From Sepiola atlantica (taxonomy: Eukaryota > Mollusca > Cephalopoda > Sepiida > Sepiolidae): a stretch of DNA of 64,000 nt. The translations under genes were made by a program, and so were the position numbers. Positions 20,445 through 31,266 of the stretch are shown here, one piece after another. The notes under the pieces were generated by a model, which had not been told where the DNA came from, made no database searches, and saw nothing but the letters and a program-made list of their open reading frames with translations. Position 1 is the stretch's first letter. Every line of letters starts with the position of its first letter. The DNA is taken from NCBI GenBank assembly GCA_963556195.1, contig OY744517.1, positions 78,920,935 through 78,984,934 on the forward strand, in the 5' to 3' direction.

Positions 20445-22130
20445 TACACTTTTCAAATAATTATGAATTTAAGGTTATCTCACATGTTTATGTCAAGTAT
20501 ATTCTCTAGCCAACTGTCATGTTGGTTTATATAGCAACGATAATAAAAGCAAGTTGAAGATCAGATGATATTTTTTTTTAAAGAAAAATATGTATTTTAT
20601 ATATAAATATAAAAGGATTTCTAAATAATAAAAATTAAATAAAATTATATTATTTGTTATCAATGAATAAAAAAAAATGTATTTTAATATTCGACTGCAG
20701 TAAACGGTGCCGCTGAAAATATATCTTACTAAATATCCAAACCTGGTGATTTGAGTTGCAAGAAGAGTACATATGAGTTAAAGGGGTAAATTTCCTACCA
20801 TTTTCTTCTATTCATAACTAATAAAAATAAAATATTGATCATGATGAAATAGTGCAATCGATTAATGTGACTGAAAATAAATGAAAAATTATTTTTTCAT
20901 GACACGGACAAATTTAGGCCAAATCTGAATGACAAAACAGTTTTTATGTAGGTTTTGTTTAAGCTATTCCAGTCAATGAAATAGAAAATCTCACATTACT
21001 TTAGATATAAGATGTAGCAAAAATATACGACAGGAGGAATCAAAATAAAAGGTAGGAAACAATGGAAAAGTAATCCAAAATGTCGTACAGCTCAAATTGA
21101 TGAAAAAATAAAATCAAGTGAAGAACACAAAATAACTAAATTTAACAGGTTATATCATACCTTATGATACAAGTCAGTATAACATTTATTTTTAATTCAT
21201 AGCATTGGAAACATCAATATTTCAATGGAGGTCAATTAGGATAGATTCCTATCAGATCAATTCTTTTATTCTTACTAACAATGAAATTTAACATTCACAT
21301 TCTGATGAATTGCGACGTTCAAGTTGAAAAATGAAAAGCACAAAGACGTTTTTGAAGCATTTTTCAATATTCGTATTGTGTTATTTTGGAAGAAAATTAA
21401 CCAATTAAGCAGATGTGTTGAGCCGGTAAAATAAAAAAAACTCCAGGCTCCAAAGTCAGTTTTACAAACCCTGACTCGACTACCGCAAACATCGCTGACT
21501 GACTCCCCACATCAAAGGTGGGGAGTCGGCAAAAAAGAAATGCAACTGTTACTTATATTCTAAATGATTAAAATCAAAGCTAAAACAATTTGTTGGGGTT
21601 TCATGCCTCTTCAATGACCTCTTTAAATAGAGAAAGGTTTGAAAATAAAAAAGATAATAATATATGAATTTTCAGAAAACTTAGATTAATCACTGAATCA
21701 GTGAACAGTAATATGCTGTTTGCAAGTCTTCAGAAAATCTTTGAAGCCATGAACTTACAGAAAGAAACTTTCGTCAGTTTTTAAATGCTTGCTTATCATA
21801 GACAACAAAGTAATTGTATGTGGTTGGCTTGACTAATACAGTAATTAGCATAACCGAGCTTTATTACCTGTATATAACAATCTAAGCTAAGTACAGTTTA
21901 TTAGCATTATTATTTTTAACATGTGTGTGATAGCATGTGTGATACTCTGTCTTAATCAGCTAGAGGTGGTAAGTACCACAGTTTCAGTGGCAAAAAGGGT
22001 ACTGTCACTCATGGCTCCACCAGACAAAAAAAAAAAAGTAAAAATGTATGTTCATTTTTACAGTTTCATAGTGGACAACATTACGCGTTAAACTGATCAT
22101 TGTTTGAGGTCACGTAAACATGAGAAATAC
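20445..22130. other. AT-rich non-coding stretch
   Basis: No gene. A perfect 10-bp hairpin, GACTCCCCAC / GTGGGGAGTC with a 7-base loop, lies at 21501-21527. Otherwise nothing recognisable. Confidence 0.5.
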
Positions 22131-22137
22131 TTTTTGT

Positions 22138-22412
22138 TTGTTGGCCTTTTGGCCAAGATCAAAGTGTAGTATCTGTTCCGATGGATACTGCACGCTGTCC
22201 TGTACAGTTCTAGGAGGTCCACCCTCCCAGGCATTGCCTTCTCACCCTTTGAGAAGGGGTTAGTTTATTGCTAATCGCCTGAGGCGCCCCTACCGGGGAA
22301 TGCCGACAGGGCTGCCCAGGCAATTTTTAAATGGCGAGAGTGCTCACCTCCCGAGCGCTGGTTTATCTAATCCCACTTTCCCGACCTTGTGTCACATCTT
22401 ACCTTGTGGGAG
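22138..22412 (+). mobile_element. SINE with U2 snRNA-like 5' head
   Basis: The first 41 bases (22138-22178) contain TTGGCCTTTTGGCCAAGATC and AAAGTGTAGTATCTGTTC. They match the 5' part of U2 snRNA, including the branch-point recognition sequence GTAGTA, with one extra A. The body follows (TTCTAGGAGGTCCACCCTCC, CCTTCTCACCCTTTGAGAAG, GGGTTAGTTTATTGCTAATC). Next is a tRNA-like part (GGCGAGAGTGCTCACC, GCGCTGGTTTATCTAATCCC, B-box-like). The tail reads CCGACCTTGTGTCACATCTT. Downstream U2 regions (Sm site, stems III/IV) are absent, so this is not a U2 gene. Copies at 34.5-34.8 (with head), 46.5 and 55.0 kb (no clear head) show it is a family. Confidence 0.75.
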
Positions 22413-24595
22413 GTAGATAAATCAATACTATCCCAGGTGAGCATTTTACTGTTGGACCACTAAATTCTTAGACTCTCTAGAATTCCTCCAAGATAGCGAC
22501 GTTCAGCAAAAGGATTCTGAACACTGGGTGTACTCTGGATTCATAATCTCATCATTTGATTTACATTCTTTGACAGGGAAATTACTTGTTCACATCAGCG
22601 TGCTTTATAGATATTTATAGATACGTAAACTTCAAAATTGCATTAAAATTTCTAACGCAATCACACATTGTAGTCGAGTATAAATCCAAGTCGATTGCAT
22701 TTATATCAGTCTGAAGAGAGTGAGATATTCCCCCTACTCACTGCAGTCACCTGGAGGACATTCTTTGGTTGTTGTACTGTTCATTATTTACATAAAATCC
22801 CTGTTTTCCCAAGATGTCACTCAAAATCTGTAGAAAGTCATTTTTTGCTTCAAAAAAAATTTCTTACTTTCCATTTTTTTGAACTTACGCTATTGACATC
22901 AGTTTTTTTTACTCAAGGTTTCAGAAATCCATATGGATTTCCTCTTCAGGCAAATGTATTGGTGCCAAATTCTAAAATGTCACTCATCATTGAAATTATG
23001 TATTATTTAGATTGAGTTTATGCTAAGTGGGGGGAAAAAGTTATTCAAAGGAAATAATGTTTTCTTTTTCGGTTTTGGAGACTCTTCCTTACTAAAAACG
23101 AATTAATTATATATACATGGGCAACATGATATAGCATGTATTGTCAGTATCTGGGAAAAATAAAATATTGTCAAATATTGAATTCCTTACTCTAAAGCAC
23201 ATGAATCGTATTCAAAGAGAAAGTGTTGTAAAGTAAATTCTAAAGTTATTAAAACAAAATGGATGTAATGCTTGTATATTCGAATTTATTCAAAAGAAGG
23301 TTTTCAAATGGAAAAATTTGTACACGGAAGAAAACACTTTTTGGCAACTTGAAATGTTTGTGTCTCCAAAGAATTTCACTCTGGAATTGCACTCTGCTGC
23401 CAAGATAAGTAGTAATTCAGTATTCAATTTTTAAAAAGTTAGGTAAATATTTACGCACACAAAAAAAATAATTTGCAAAATGTTATATTCAAGTTAGAAC
23501 GACAGAACCGTTTATTAAAATCATTTGAATTTCTTAAATATCTCCAATTCTGCCTAGGTCAAACATTTTATAGTTGAATTAAACCAGCCTGAATGTTATT
23601 CAAACTTTCCAATTCTTTTTCTTAAAAAAGAAACAAACGAAAGAACAATCCCATCTGTGCACTATTCTGGAACTTTTTCTATTCATTGATTATACAAAAT
23701 AGAAATGTAATACCAGTACATATTCTTATCAAACAATATTTAACCACCATTTCTAAACCGGATTAATAATGATGATATTTAAATCGAGGACTGAATGGGC
23801 ATGAAATATTTCCACCCACTCATTTCTAGACTTGCAATGGCCTCAATTTATAAAGAATCTGTTCTCACTAAAGAACTGAAATCTTATAGATAAAGTAGAT
23901 ATTTCTCCCTATTTGATTAACCGGTATAACTTCATAAACAAAAGCAACATAAAAAGATCTTAATATGTAAGATAGTGTACATATTGTTTTGTGTTCTGAT
24001 ATATAAAAAATATAAAAATTTTTGATCGATTTTTTTTTTTTTAATATTTAATCCGACCAACACTTTTTGTTTTGCTTGGTAACGTCATAAAGATGGTTGG
24101 AAGAGATACTCCCCTGTCAGTCATAAGTTCTCTTACTGCTACTCAAATCACCGGGTTTAAATATTTCAGAGGATAAATAATTTCTGCTTCACCACTTATT
24201 ATCTCTACAGATGCTCAAATAATCATTCACATTTTCTTACATTAAGACTTATTTACTTAACTTTAAGCAAACACTGAATATTTATTAGATGTAATTTCTG
24301 AAGTATTTATAAATACCAAATTCACACATTAAATACACTACATAAAATATACACAGAAAACCCAATAAGGATTTTCTTTTGCTTACGGGTCCTGTGAATT
24401 TCACTATGCTTTTAGGACATTTTCCAAGCTTGTTATAAATATATTCTTTTATTAAGAAATTGAAAATTAATATTTTTACAAAGCACAAACACTGGATTAC
24501 GCTAATTAATTTTGCTTACTATATTATATAACTACAATTTCTTCAAATAAAAATTCTGTCTCCATAGATCGCTCTCTCTCAAATATATTGAAGGA
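22413..24595. other. AT-rich non-coding stretch
   Basis: The frame 22695-23015 (106 codons) has no recognisable domain. No repeats or RNA genes recognised. Confidence 0.5.
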
Positions 24596-24600
24596 AAAAA

Positions 24601-24944
24601 TGGCAAAAAAATGGCCACAGATGAAGAAAAAAAGTGTTCTTTTACCAAAACAATGCATTGTGTCATAAGTCGATCACAACGATGCAAAACGACATGAATT
24701 GCACTTCAAATTGCTTCCACACTCACCCTATTCTACAGATCTGGCACCCAGTGACTAATGACTGTTGGCACACCTTAAAAGAATGCTCCAGGGAAAGAGA
24801 TTTGGCTCCAATGAAAAAGTGATATTGGAAACTGAGGTATATTTTGAGATCAAAGATAAATCATTCTACGAAAAATGCATTAAATTGTTAGAGAAGCGTT
24901 GGAATCGGTGTATCACTTTAAAAGGAGACCATGTTGATGAATAA
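24601..24944 (+). pseudogene. Mariner transposase C-terminal part (inactivated)
   Basis: Broken frames read KKWPQMKKK, FYQNNALCHKSITTM, YSTDLAPSD (then two stops), HLKRMLQGKRFGSN, EKVILETEVYFEIKDKSF and KLLEKRWNRCITLKGD-HVDE-stop. This is the end of a mariner D,D34D transposase. The family has QDNAPxH, but here the catalytic Asp is Asn (QNN). The third Asp, in LAPSD, is kept but followed at once by stop codons at about 24755-24760. The N-terminal DNA-binding half is absent. Normal role: cut-and-paste transposition at TA dinucleotides. Confidence 0.85.
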
Positions 24945-24964
24945 AGTCAATTTTTGCCTAAAAG

Positions 24965-25016
24965 TTGTTGTTTTATTAGTTAGGTTCGAGACTTATTGAG
25001 TGATGTGTTATCATAA
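24965..25016 (+). mobile_element. Possible mariner 3' terminal region
   Basis: Shortly after the transposase stop, TTAGTTAGGTTCGAGACTTA, TTGAGTGATG resembles the terminal inverted repeat area of mariners. No matching 5' repeat was found, in line with a 5'-truncated copy. Confidence 0.35.
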
Positions 25017-25024
25017 ATAAATAT

Positions 25025-25680
25025 AAGGGAACTTCCTAATTACTTGGAAGATTAGGACGTTTTGTCGATGTACAATAAGGCTGTAACTTTTGACATGGAA
25101 AAAAAAAGATCAATAATTACTTCTATCCCTTGTCGGACACCAGTTTGATCAACATGGTTCAACAAGAACATTCTGTGGTCAATCTTGGCAGATTACACAG
25201 ACCATTTCATGAGAATCTAATAATAATGCATAATAATAAATTTTGTGTCTAAAGATTTGTCTTTATTCCTGATTCTACAATTTCGAGGTTATTATTTTCA
25301 ATGAATTGTGTAAATAATGTACTGAAAACATAAAAACAACAGGTATTTTGCTTCCAGTCTGAAAGCTTTTAATGTCCTGAGCATCACACAATTTATCACT
25401 AAGACAAATATCTGGCTTCTGCAAGAATTCTCTAAATAGAACAGCACATTCAGTAACAGGGTTGCAGCCTTTGCTGACATCTGCTACATCTTCTACTTCA
25501 AGGACAGCAGAAGAAGAAAACATGTGTGGTTGGTTAGCTTCTGTAGGTTTACTAACTTACAGTATTTTCAAAGTAATCACATGACATTAGTTTTAGTTTC
25601 TTGGCACCAACTATTATCGCTTTATTTTAGTATATTATTAAACGGGTCTTTAAAGTAACAGAGTATATCTATAACTTTTA
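25025..25680. other. Non-coding stretch
   Basis: Overlapping minus-strand frames at 25275-25523 have no recognisable domain. Nothing else seen. Confidence 0.45.
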
Positions 25681-26073
25681 TTCCATGAAAAATGCCAGTA
25701 TACTGAAATCATATGCCCTTAATAGGGTTAAGATGAAAATTCATATACACTAAATGTACAAAAGCAAGGAAATTCCCAAATTTTTACACTTTTACTGTCA
25801 TTAAGGGTATGCGAGCACAACAGGGCTATGTATTTTACTGGTAGGAATTTTTCTTCAGCGCACCTCACATACTTCATCCACTCATGCATAGAGATGTATA
25901 CTGTAGTGATGTGATAATGAAATGGTTTGGTTGATATGTAGTCATACCCTTAATGACAATAAAAGTGTAAAAATTTGGGAATTTCCTTGCTTTTGTACAT
26001 TTAATGTATATGAATTTTCATCTTAACCCTATTAAGGGTATATGATTTCAGTATACTGGCATTTATCATGGAA
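25681..26073. repeat. Palindromic element, about 131-bp arms
   Basis: Left arm 25681-25811 (TTCCATGAAAAATGCCAGTA...) and right arm 25943-26073 are near-perfect reverse complements around a 131-base spacer. Both arms contain CCCTTAATAGGGTTAAGATG-type and AAAGCAAGGAAATTCCC motifs. No coding frame is inside. Foldback/MITE type; the high arm identity suggests a recent origin or gene conversion. Confidence 0.85.
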
Positions 26074-26094
26074 TGTCACTACTTTTGTAAATGC

Positions 26095-26515
26095 TTTGCC
26101 TCAATACAATGCCTTCTCATAAGGTTTTTTGGAATTTTCTGGAAAACTAAGGTATATGGTAAACTGAAATTAAAATGCCATCAACTAGACCCTAGAACCT
26201 CTATCTCTGCCAAAAATCAGCTGAATCCATCAAATAGTTGATGAGATACAGGGTGGCACATACGTACTTACGTACACACGGATAACATGATTTCATGATT
26301 GAACTTTCTGGATCTCTGGGTTGCCTTGACTAATGATGCTGAAATTCTACACACTTATAGAACCTATCAAATGAAAATTTTGTGCAAAGTTTTAACTAAT
26401 TTGGTTTATTGGTTTTTGAGTTATGATTGATCAAAGAAATGAGATTTCCAGCATAGGCCATTCGTGTAGTCTATTAAGGGATAGAGCGCTCTCGCGCCTC
26501 CCTTGATTAAGTCGA
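26095..26515 (+). repeat. Candidate dispersed repeat
   Basis: GC-balanced non-coding text with features of old interspersed repeats: CCCTAGAACCTCTATCTCTG, AAATAGTTGATGAGATACAG, GGTGGCACATACGTAC. No second copy is in this window. Low certainty. Confidence 0.3.
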
Positions 26516-26797
26516 GATTTAATGCCAGGGGCTATGCAAGAAAATGCAGACACTTTTTCTGATACGGAAGGTGTACTTTTGCTATATTATTGAAGTCTCT
26601 GTTTGTATCTACATATAATATAGTTAGAAATACAACTTCCAGGACACAATAGATCGGTACCAAAAACATTTGATTCATTTTGTAGATCACAAGTACAAGT
26701 GAAAATTTCATCTTGTAGATATTATGTGCCTTTCAAAGATATGTTAGTTCTTGGAGACGGACTTATTCTATATTTCTGGTCACACATAATTACATAC

Positions 26798-27042
26798 AGT
26801 TGTAGACCCGTGCTAGGGGTCACAAAGATAACAACCACAAATTGTGACAGGTTAAAATATACAATGTATTTATATCATAGCAATACAGTAACGCCACTAA
26901 ATGTGGTAAGAGATGACCGGATTCCTACCATGCGGTAAAACATGATAGGGATGTCCTCTGTTGAGTCTTTGCAACCATGGTATTTATTATAGATGGTTGC
27001 TTCCATTAGTTCTTCAATAGGGGTGATTTGTACCCCACAACA
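26798..27042 (-). repeat. 3' LTR (245 bp)
   Basis: Direct copy of 32227-32471. In element orientation this is the downstream LTR. Its terminal base differs from the canonical CA end, reading CT on the minus strand. The integrase frame runs a short way into it. Confidence 0.95.
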
Positions 27043-27353
27043 CCCCCCTCCCGAGCTTTTAATTCCCCTGGAATGATCGTATAGCTCTTTTTTCTGGGAT
27101 TGATCTCTATGGGATCGATCCTTTTTCTTTTTCTGGAAGACCGGCGTTGTCCGGCTGCTTGTGGTGTTACCAGGTCGAACGTGTCATATATATGGTCCAT
27201 TACTTCTTCTTGTTCAACAGGAGGTTGTCTGTCGTCATCAGTGACACGTTTCCGAATTTGGTTCAAATGCTTCTTGTGAGTAAATTTTGGACCTTCGATT
27301 ATGTAAACCATCCGCCCGATCCTCTGCTTGACCGTTCCTAGTTCCCACATCAT
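27006..27353 (-). pseudogene. Integrase C-terminal segment of young LTR element
   Basis: Frame-shifted continuation of the integrase. It contains MMWELGTVKQRIGRMVYIIE, GPKFTHKKHLNQIRKR and a basic stretch QRRSSRKRKRIDP. The W-x-x-G-x-(V/I)-x-x-x-(I/L)-G-x-x-x-Y pattern is the GPY/F-like C-terminal module of K02A2.6-type integrases. It begins after a break at about 27360 from the catalytic core frame and stops inside the LTR. Confidence 0.85.
27043..27052 (-). promoter_or_regulatory. Polypurine tract
   Basis: On the minus strand GGGAGGGGGG lies directly against the 3' LTR, the expected plus-strand primer for LTR retroelements. Confidence 0.85.
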
Positions 27354-27363
27354 ACTATTATTT

Positions 27364-28023
27364 TTATATACCTGGAAAAATACCTTTTCCCCCAGGTAAA
27401 TACCTCTTTTTAGGAACTGTAGTATTCGGCGGTTTTACCTGCTTAGGCAAAAGTTTCTCGAAGACCGGCCTAATTTTCCTCGCAAACATTAACTCTGCTG
27501 GCGACATCTTTGATGGAGCGCTTTCATTTGGCGTAATTCGGTACACCTGTAAAAACTGTTGTAACGCCTTTCCTGGGGGCGTTCCTTTAGCTTTTTTCAG
27601 GGCTCTTTTTAGCGTGTCCACGAACCTCTCTGCCTGACCGTTCGATCGAGGATGATCGGTTGACGTTGTTATGTGGTTGACCTGGAAATCCTCGCAGAAA
27701 CTTTTAAAATCTGCTGACGTGAATTGCGTGCCATTGTCCAACACCAAACAATCGACCACACCAAACCAAGCATACAATTCGTGAAGAGCACTGATTGTAA
27801 AATCCGTCGTTGGACTCTTGCATCTAAATACCTCAGGCCATTTTGAAAAGCTATCAACAACTATTAAGTAATAGTTTCCCTCCAATGGACCTGCAAAGTC
27901 CACGTGTATCCTTGACCATGGATGGTCAGCTTTAGGCCACAGGCTAAATTGTATTGGGGGCGCTTTTGCAGCCAATGCGCATCCCTTACACGACTTTACC
28001 ATGTCTTCAATATCAGTGTCCAT
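27364..28023 (-). pseudogene. Integrase catalytic core of young LTR element
   Basis: 220 codons. Contains CKGCALAAKAPP (zinc-module end), HVDFAGPL (first Asp), LVLDNGTQFTSADF (second Asp) and HPRSNGQAERFVDTLK (Glu). The DDE triad is therefore intact. Then PSKMSPAELMFARKIRP is typical of K02A2.6-like pol proteins. It is separated from the RNase H frame by a TAG at 28031-28033, just upstream of the start codon, and from its own C terminus by a frame change near 27364. Normal role: end processing and strand transfer. Confidence 0.9.
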
Positions 28024-28029
28024 GCTCTT

Positions 28030-28875
28030 CTAGTAAACGTAGGACCTCATGAGGCTCTTCATTCTAGTAGCCCCAGGGTGCCCCGTATGAAAATCCTTTA
28101 AAATTCTTTTTCTCAGCGTGGCTGGGATTACCACCCTTTCTCGGTACAACAGTACCTCATTGCACATAGAATAAACTTCCGCCGCCGATTCATCTGATTG
28201 AATTTTTTGTTTCGTTTCTTTGATGAAACTATCTTCTCCAGCCTCCCTTATTATATCTTTCAAAGTCACTGGTAATTCCCTGATCGTATTGCACAGTATT
28301 TGTGTATAGTCCTTTTCACTTTGTAGTGACGCTATTACTGTGTCCTCCAGCGGTTCCCTTGATTTCGGGATTAATCGCGACAATCCGTCAGCGTGACCTA
28401 ACTTCGCAGATGCAAGAAATTCCATACTGAAATCGTAATTTAGCAGGATGGTTGCCCATCTTTGCAGTCTGTTGGCTGAGTAAGTTGGTATCCCTTTTTT
28501 TGAATCGAAAATGGTTATAAGCGGCTTGTGATCAGTTTGTAATTTGAATTTTCGACCGTGTAAAAAACGGTAGAATTTTGTAACCCCGAATATGATCCCC
28601 AGTGCTTCCTTCTCAATTTGGGAATAATTCTTCTCGGCTGGCAGTAAGGTTCTCGATGCATGGGCGATCGGTTTAGTGGACCCATCTGGCATTTTATGTA
28701 GAATGCATGCCCCTATTCCATAAGCACTTGCGTCGGTTGCGACAATAATCTCTTGTTCTGGATTGAAATGAATCAGAAATAAATCTGATGTTAGTACATC
28801 TTTTAACTGCTTAAATGCATAAGGGCACTCCGGCGTCCAGTTCCATTTTTTGTCCTTTTTTAATAGTTCATTCAA
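28030..28875 (-). pseudogene. RNase H and integrase zinc module of young LTR element
   Basis: Starts within the RT connection (LNELLKKDKKWNWTPEC). RNase H follows with VATDASAYGIGACIL, YSQIEKEALGIIFG and FKLQTDHKPL, all acidic residues present. The LGHADGLSRLIP motif marks the RH end. The segment ends with LRKRILKDFHTGHPGATRMK, the H-x-G-H zinc-module start of integrase. The upstream start is not an ATG: the codon is TTG, and the preceding text lies in another frame, so 28875 is a frameshift point, not a real start. Confidence 0.9.
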
Positions 28876-28879
28876 AGAC

Positions 28880-29638
28880 GCAATTTATGCATATTCTTAA
28901 TAAAAGTTTGATAATAGTTAACGAGCCCTAAAAAACTTTGCAATGTAGTTACATTATGAGGCTCTGGCATGTCTTTTATTGCTGTGGACCTATCCGGGTC
29001 GGGTTTTCTCCCGTCCTTATTTAATATATGACCCAGGTATTTTATTTGTTAAAAAAAAAATTCACATTTTGCCTCCTTCAAAGTGAAGCCGTATTCTTTT
29101 ATTCTGTCAAACACTTGAAATACATGATCTCTATGTTGTTCAACATTTTGACTACGTATGAGAATATCGTTCAGATAGCCTATTGAAAAATCCAAACCGC
29201 TTAGCAAAGTGTCAATTATCTGTTGGAAAATAGCAGGTGCTACTTTTATCCCAAATGCTAATCTATTGATTTAAAAAGACCTATGTGTGTTGAGATACAC
29301 AAAAGTTTCGAACTATCGTCTTCTACTGGTATCTGTAGATACGCCTCGCTTAAGTCTATTTTGGAAAAGATTTTTCCGCCATTTAACTTAGCGAATACTT
29401 CCTCTGGGTTTGGTAACGGATAGTGGTGGTCCTTGTGCGATGCATTCAATCTGGTAGAGAAATCTGCGCATACTCTGATTTCTTCTGATTTTTTTTTTAT
29501 GTATACGGTGGGGGCTGCCCATTCACTATAGTAAATATGGGTCAAAATCCCTGTGTTAACTCGTCTTTCCAATTCTTCTTCAATTTTTTCTCTTGAAGCG
29601 AAAGGTACGTGGTTTTTTGAATATTGGTTTTGCTTCAT
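28880..29638 (-). pseudogene. Reverse transcriptase of young LTR element (active site altered)
   Basis: The first frame (29638-29258) has VPFASREKIEEELERRVNTG, PTVYIKKKSEEIRVCADF, HHYPLPNPEEVFAKLNG and FSKIDLSEAYLQIPV. A one-base loss near 29270 shifts the rest, which reads RLAFGIKVAPAIFQQ and then the catalytic box at 29166-29177 as Y-L-N-D. The family has YLDD, so the first Asp of the pair is Asn (codon at 29169-29171). A further break lies at a poly-A/T run near 29050, before IKYLGHILNKDGRKPDP and LQSFLGLVNYYQTF. This RT should be catalytically dead even if translated. Confidence 0.9.
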
Positions 29639-29850
29639 CCAGCAATTCGAATCTCGCTTTTATTTTCGTGCAGCATCCAAGCTTTTCAGAAAAAACACTT
29701 GGAAAAGATTTTTTTAGATCTTTTTTTAGTTTGTTGGCTTCGGCCGTTAAATTTTCGCCTTTTTGACAAAAATCACTCATTGGCGAGTCCCATAATTCAA
29801 ATTCTTGGATCCAGTCAGATCCAAATAAATTTGATGCGTTCCTAAGAACG
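29580..29850 (-). pseudogene. Protease-RT linker of young LTR element
   Basis: Frame pieces give LRNASNLFGSDWIQEFEL and DSPMSDFCQKGENL, then KSFPSVFSEKLGCCTKIKA and FELLDEAKPIFKKPRT. The LG-x-C motif and the AKPIF-x-KPR lead into the RT fingers, as in K02A2.6-like proteins. It is separated from the protease by a break at an A-run near 29870 and from RT by one base near 29610. Confidence 0.8.
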
Positions 29851-29857
29851 AATACTT

Positions 29858-30556
29858 TTAGTTTTTTTGTCTTTCATTAATAATTAATTCACCCTCAAAA
29901 TGTATCTTTTCACCAGTTACCGATCTTGCGACTTTATTCGTCTTCATCATCGTGGGCTTACCTAATTTCTTCCACGTGTGAACATTTATAATCGATATAT
30001 CCGACCCTGAATCGAGTTGCAGATTTACTTCTCTATTTCCGATTATCACCGTAACATATTTCCTTATGTTCTCTGTTGGTGAAGGGTCCCTTTTTGCAGT
30101 TTTTATGTAGCTCTTTTTTTCTATTTTTGCTCTGCAATATGAGGCCTTGTGCCCTGCTCGTTTGCATAGGTCACACGTTATTTTCTTATGGTACCAACAT
30201 GCATTGTACCCATGAGGTCCTCCACATTTACTACAAGGGGTCCTAGGCTTTTGTCTATCCTGATAATTTTGTGAAGGGTTCTTTTTGCCTCTTGGTTGGT
30301 AATAGCTGGCGGGTGAGTGTCCTTTATTTTTGGAGAGTATCTTTTTAATGTGAGCGATACCTGCTTCCTCTATGTTTCGGGAATCTTGTTTCACTGCCAC
30401 GAACCGCTGACAATCTTCAGCCAGTTTCTGAAGCGTTAAATCAGGTTCTAATTCCAGTTTATTTAGAGCACGACATCTTATATCGGCGTCTTTTGTGGCT
30501 ATCAAACCTTGTGTGAATATTAGGCATCTAAAATTATCTGCCGTTAATGATGACAA
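29858..30556 (-). pseudogene. Gag C-terminal part with zinc knuckles, and protease, of young LTR element
   Basis: Capsid-like helices (LIFTQGLIATKDADIRCRAL, LTLQKLAEDCQRFV) are followed by two zinc knuckles: CSKCGGPHGYNAC (C-x2-C-x3-H-x4-C) and CDLCKRAGHKASYC (C-x2-C-x4-H-x4-C). Then comes the protease with VNLQLDSGSDISIINVHTW (active-site D-S-G at about 30008-30016). Knuckles bind RNA; the protease matures the polyprotein. It is joined upstream to the rest of gag by a one-base break near 30597. The fusion of gag and protease in one frame is normal for this clade. Confidence 0.9.
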
Positions 30557-30582
30557 CTTGAAGTCGTCACAGTTTTTATTAA

Positions 30583-30951
30583 CTATAGACGCAAAACCGT
30601 ATAGTCCTGATTCTCCTTATGTGTAATATTCATACATTTCCATCTTTTATGGAAAAGGCTTGTCTTTGGACAGTATAACTCCATTAACAGTTTGACTACC
30701 TCGTTAAACGACAATTCGTTGGTTTTTCTTGGCAAAATATAATCCACGAATTTGTTATGTTCGGATGCACCCAACTTCCGTAGTAATAAACGAACCTTCT
30801 TTTGATCCGTCCATGAACCACCATCAATCTTGAATAAGTCTTCAAATCTTCTGAAGTATGCTTCAAACGTTAGGTCTTCCTCAGGAGCATAGCGAAATGT
30901 ATCAATGGCTGACCAGATCGCATTTTGCGAAAAAGCCGTACTGTTTTCCTA
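30583..30951 (-). pseudogene. Gag middle part of young LTR element
   Basis: Follows a TAG at 30949-30951 in the same frame as the N-terminal part. It reads IWSAIDTFRYAPEEDLTFEA, YFRRFEDLFKIDG, KKVRLLLRKLGASEHNKF and VDYILPRKTNELSF. These are typical retrotransposon gag (capsid) motifs, including the F-x-R-(F/Y)-E-x-x-F block. It ends at a frameshift near 30597. Confidence 0.85.
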
Positions 30952-31266
30952 TCCGTTGTCCTTATTCATTAAAACTTGCGTTAACAAATCCATTCTTTTA
31001 TCTGATTGGTTTTGATGCTCTAAATGTAATTTTTTCAATTCCAATATTTGTTCGTTCATTTCTTTCTTTTCTTCCGCGGCGTATTTCATCATTTCTTTTT
31101 TTTCTCTTCCCTGTTTTTCCTCAAAGTATTTCATTAAACTTAACCGCTTCTCGTCATTTTGTTTCTGTACTATCAATTGTTCTTCTCGAAACCTTTTTTC
31201 AAGTTCTAATAGTTGATTTTGTTGAATTTTTATAATTTCCAAAATCTGTTTTGAAAAATCCTCCAT
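30949..31266 (-). pseudogene. Gag N-terminal coiled-coil part of young LTR element
   Basis: The ATG at 31266 opens a 105-codon frame rich in Glu, Lys, Gln and Leu (LEKRFREEQLIVQKQNDEKR, EEKKEMNEQILELKKLHLEH), predicted coiled coil. It is the first in-frame ATG and lies about 960 bases inside the 5' LTR. It ends at an in-frame TAG, after which gag continues in the same frame. This is therefore a nonsense mutation, unless the stop is read through. Confidence 0.8.

Noticed and set aside
22138..22190. A real U2 snRNA gene
   Set aside because: Only the first 40 or so bases match. The Sm site and 3' stem-loops are absent and SINE body text follows.
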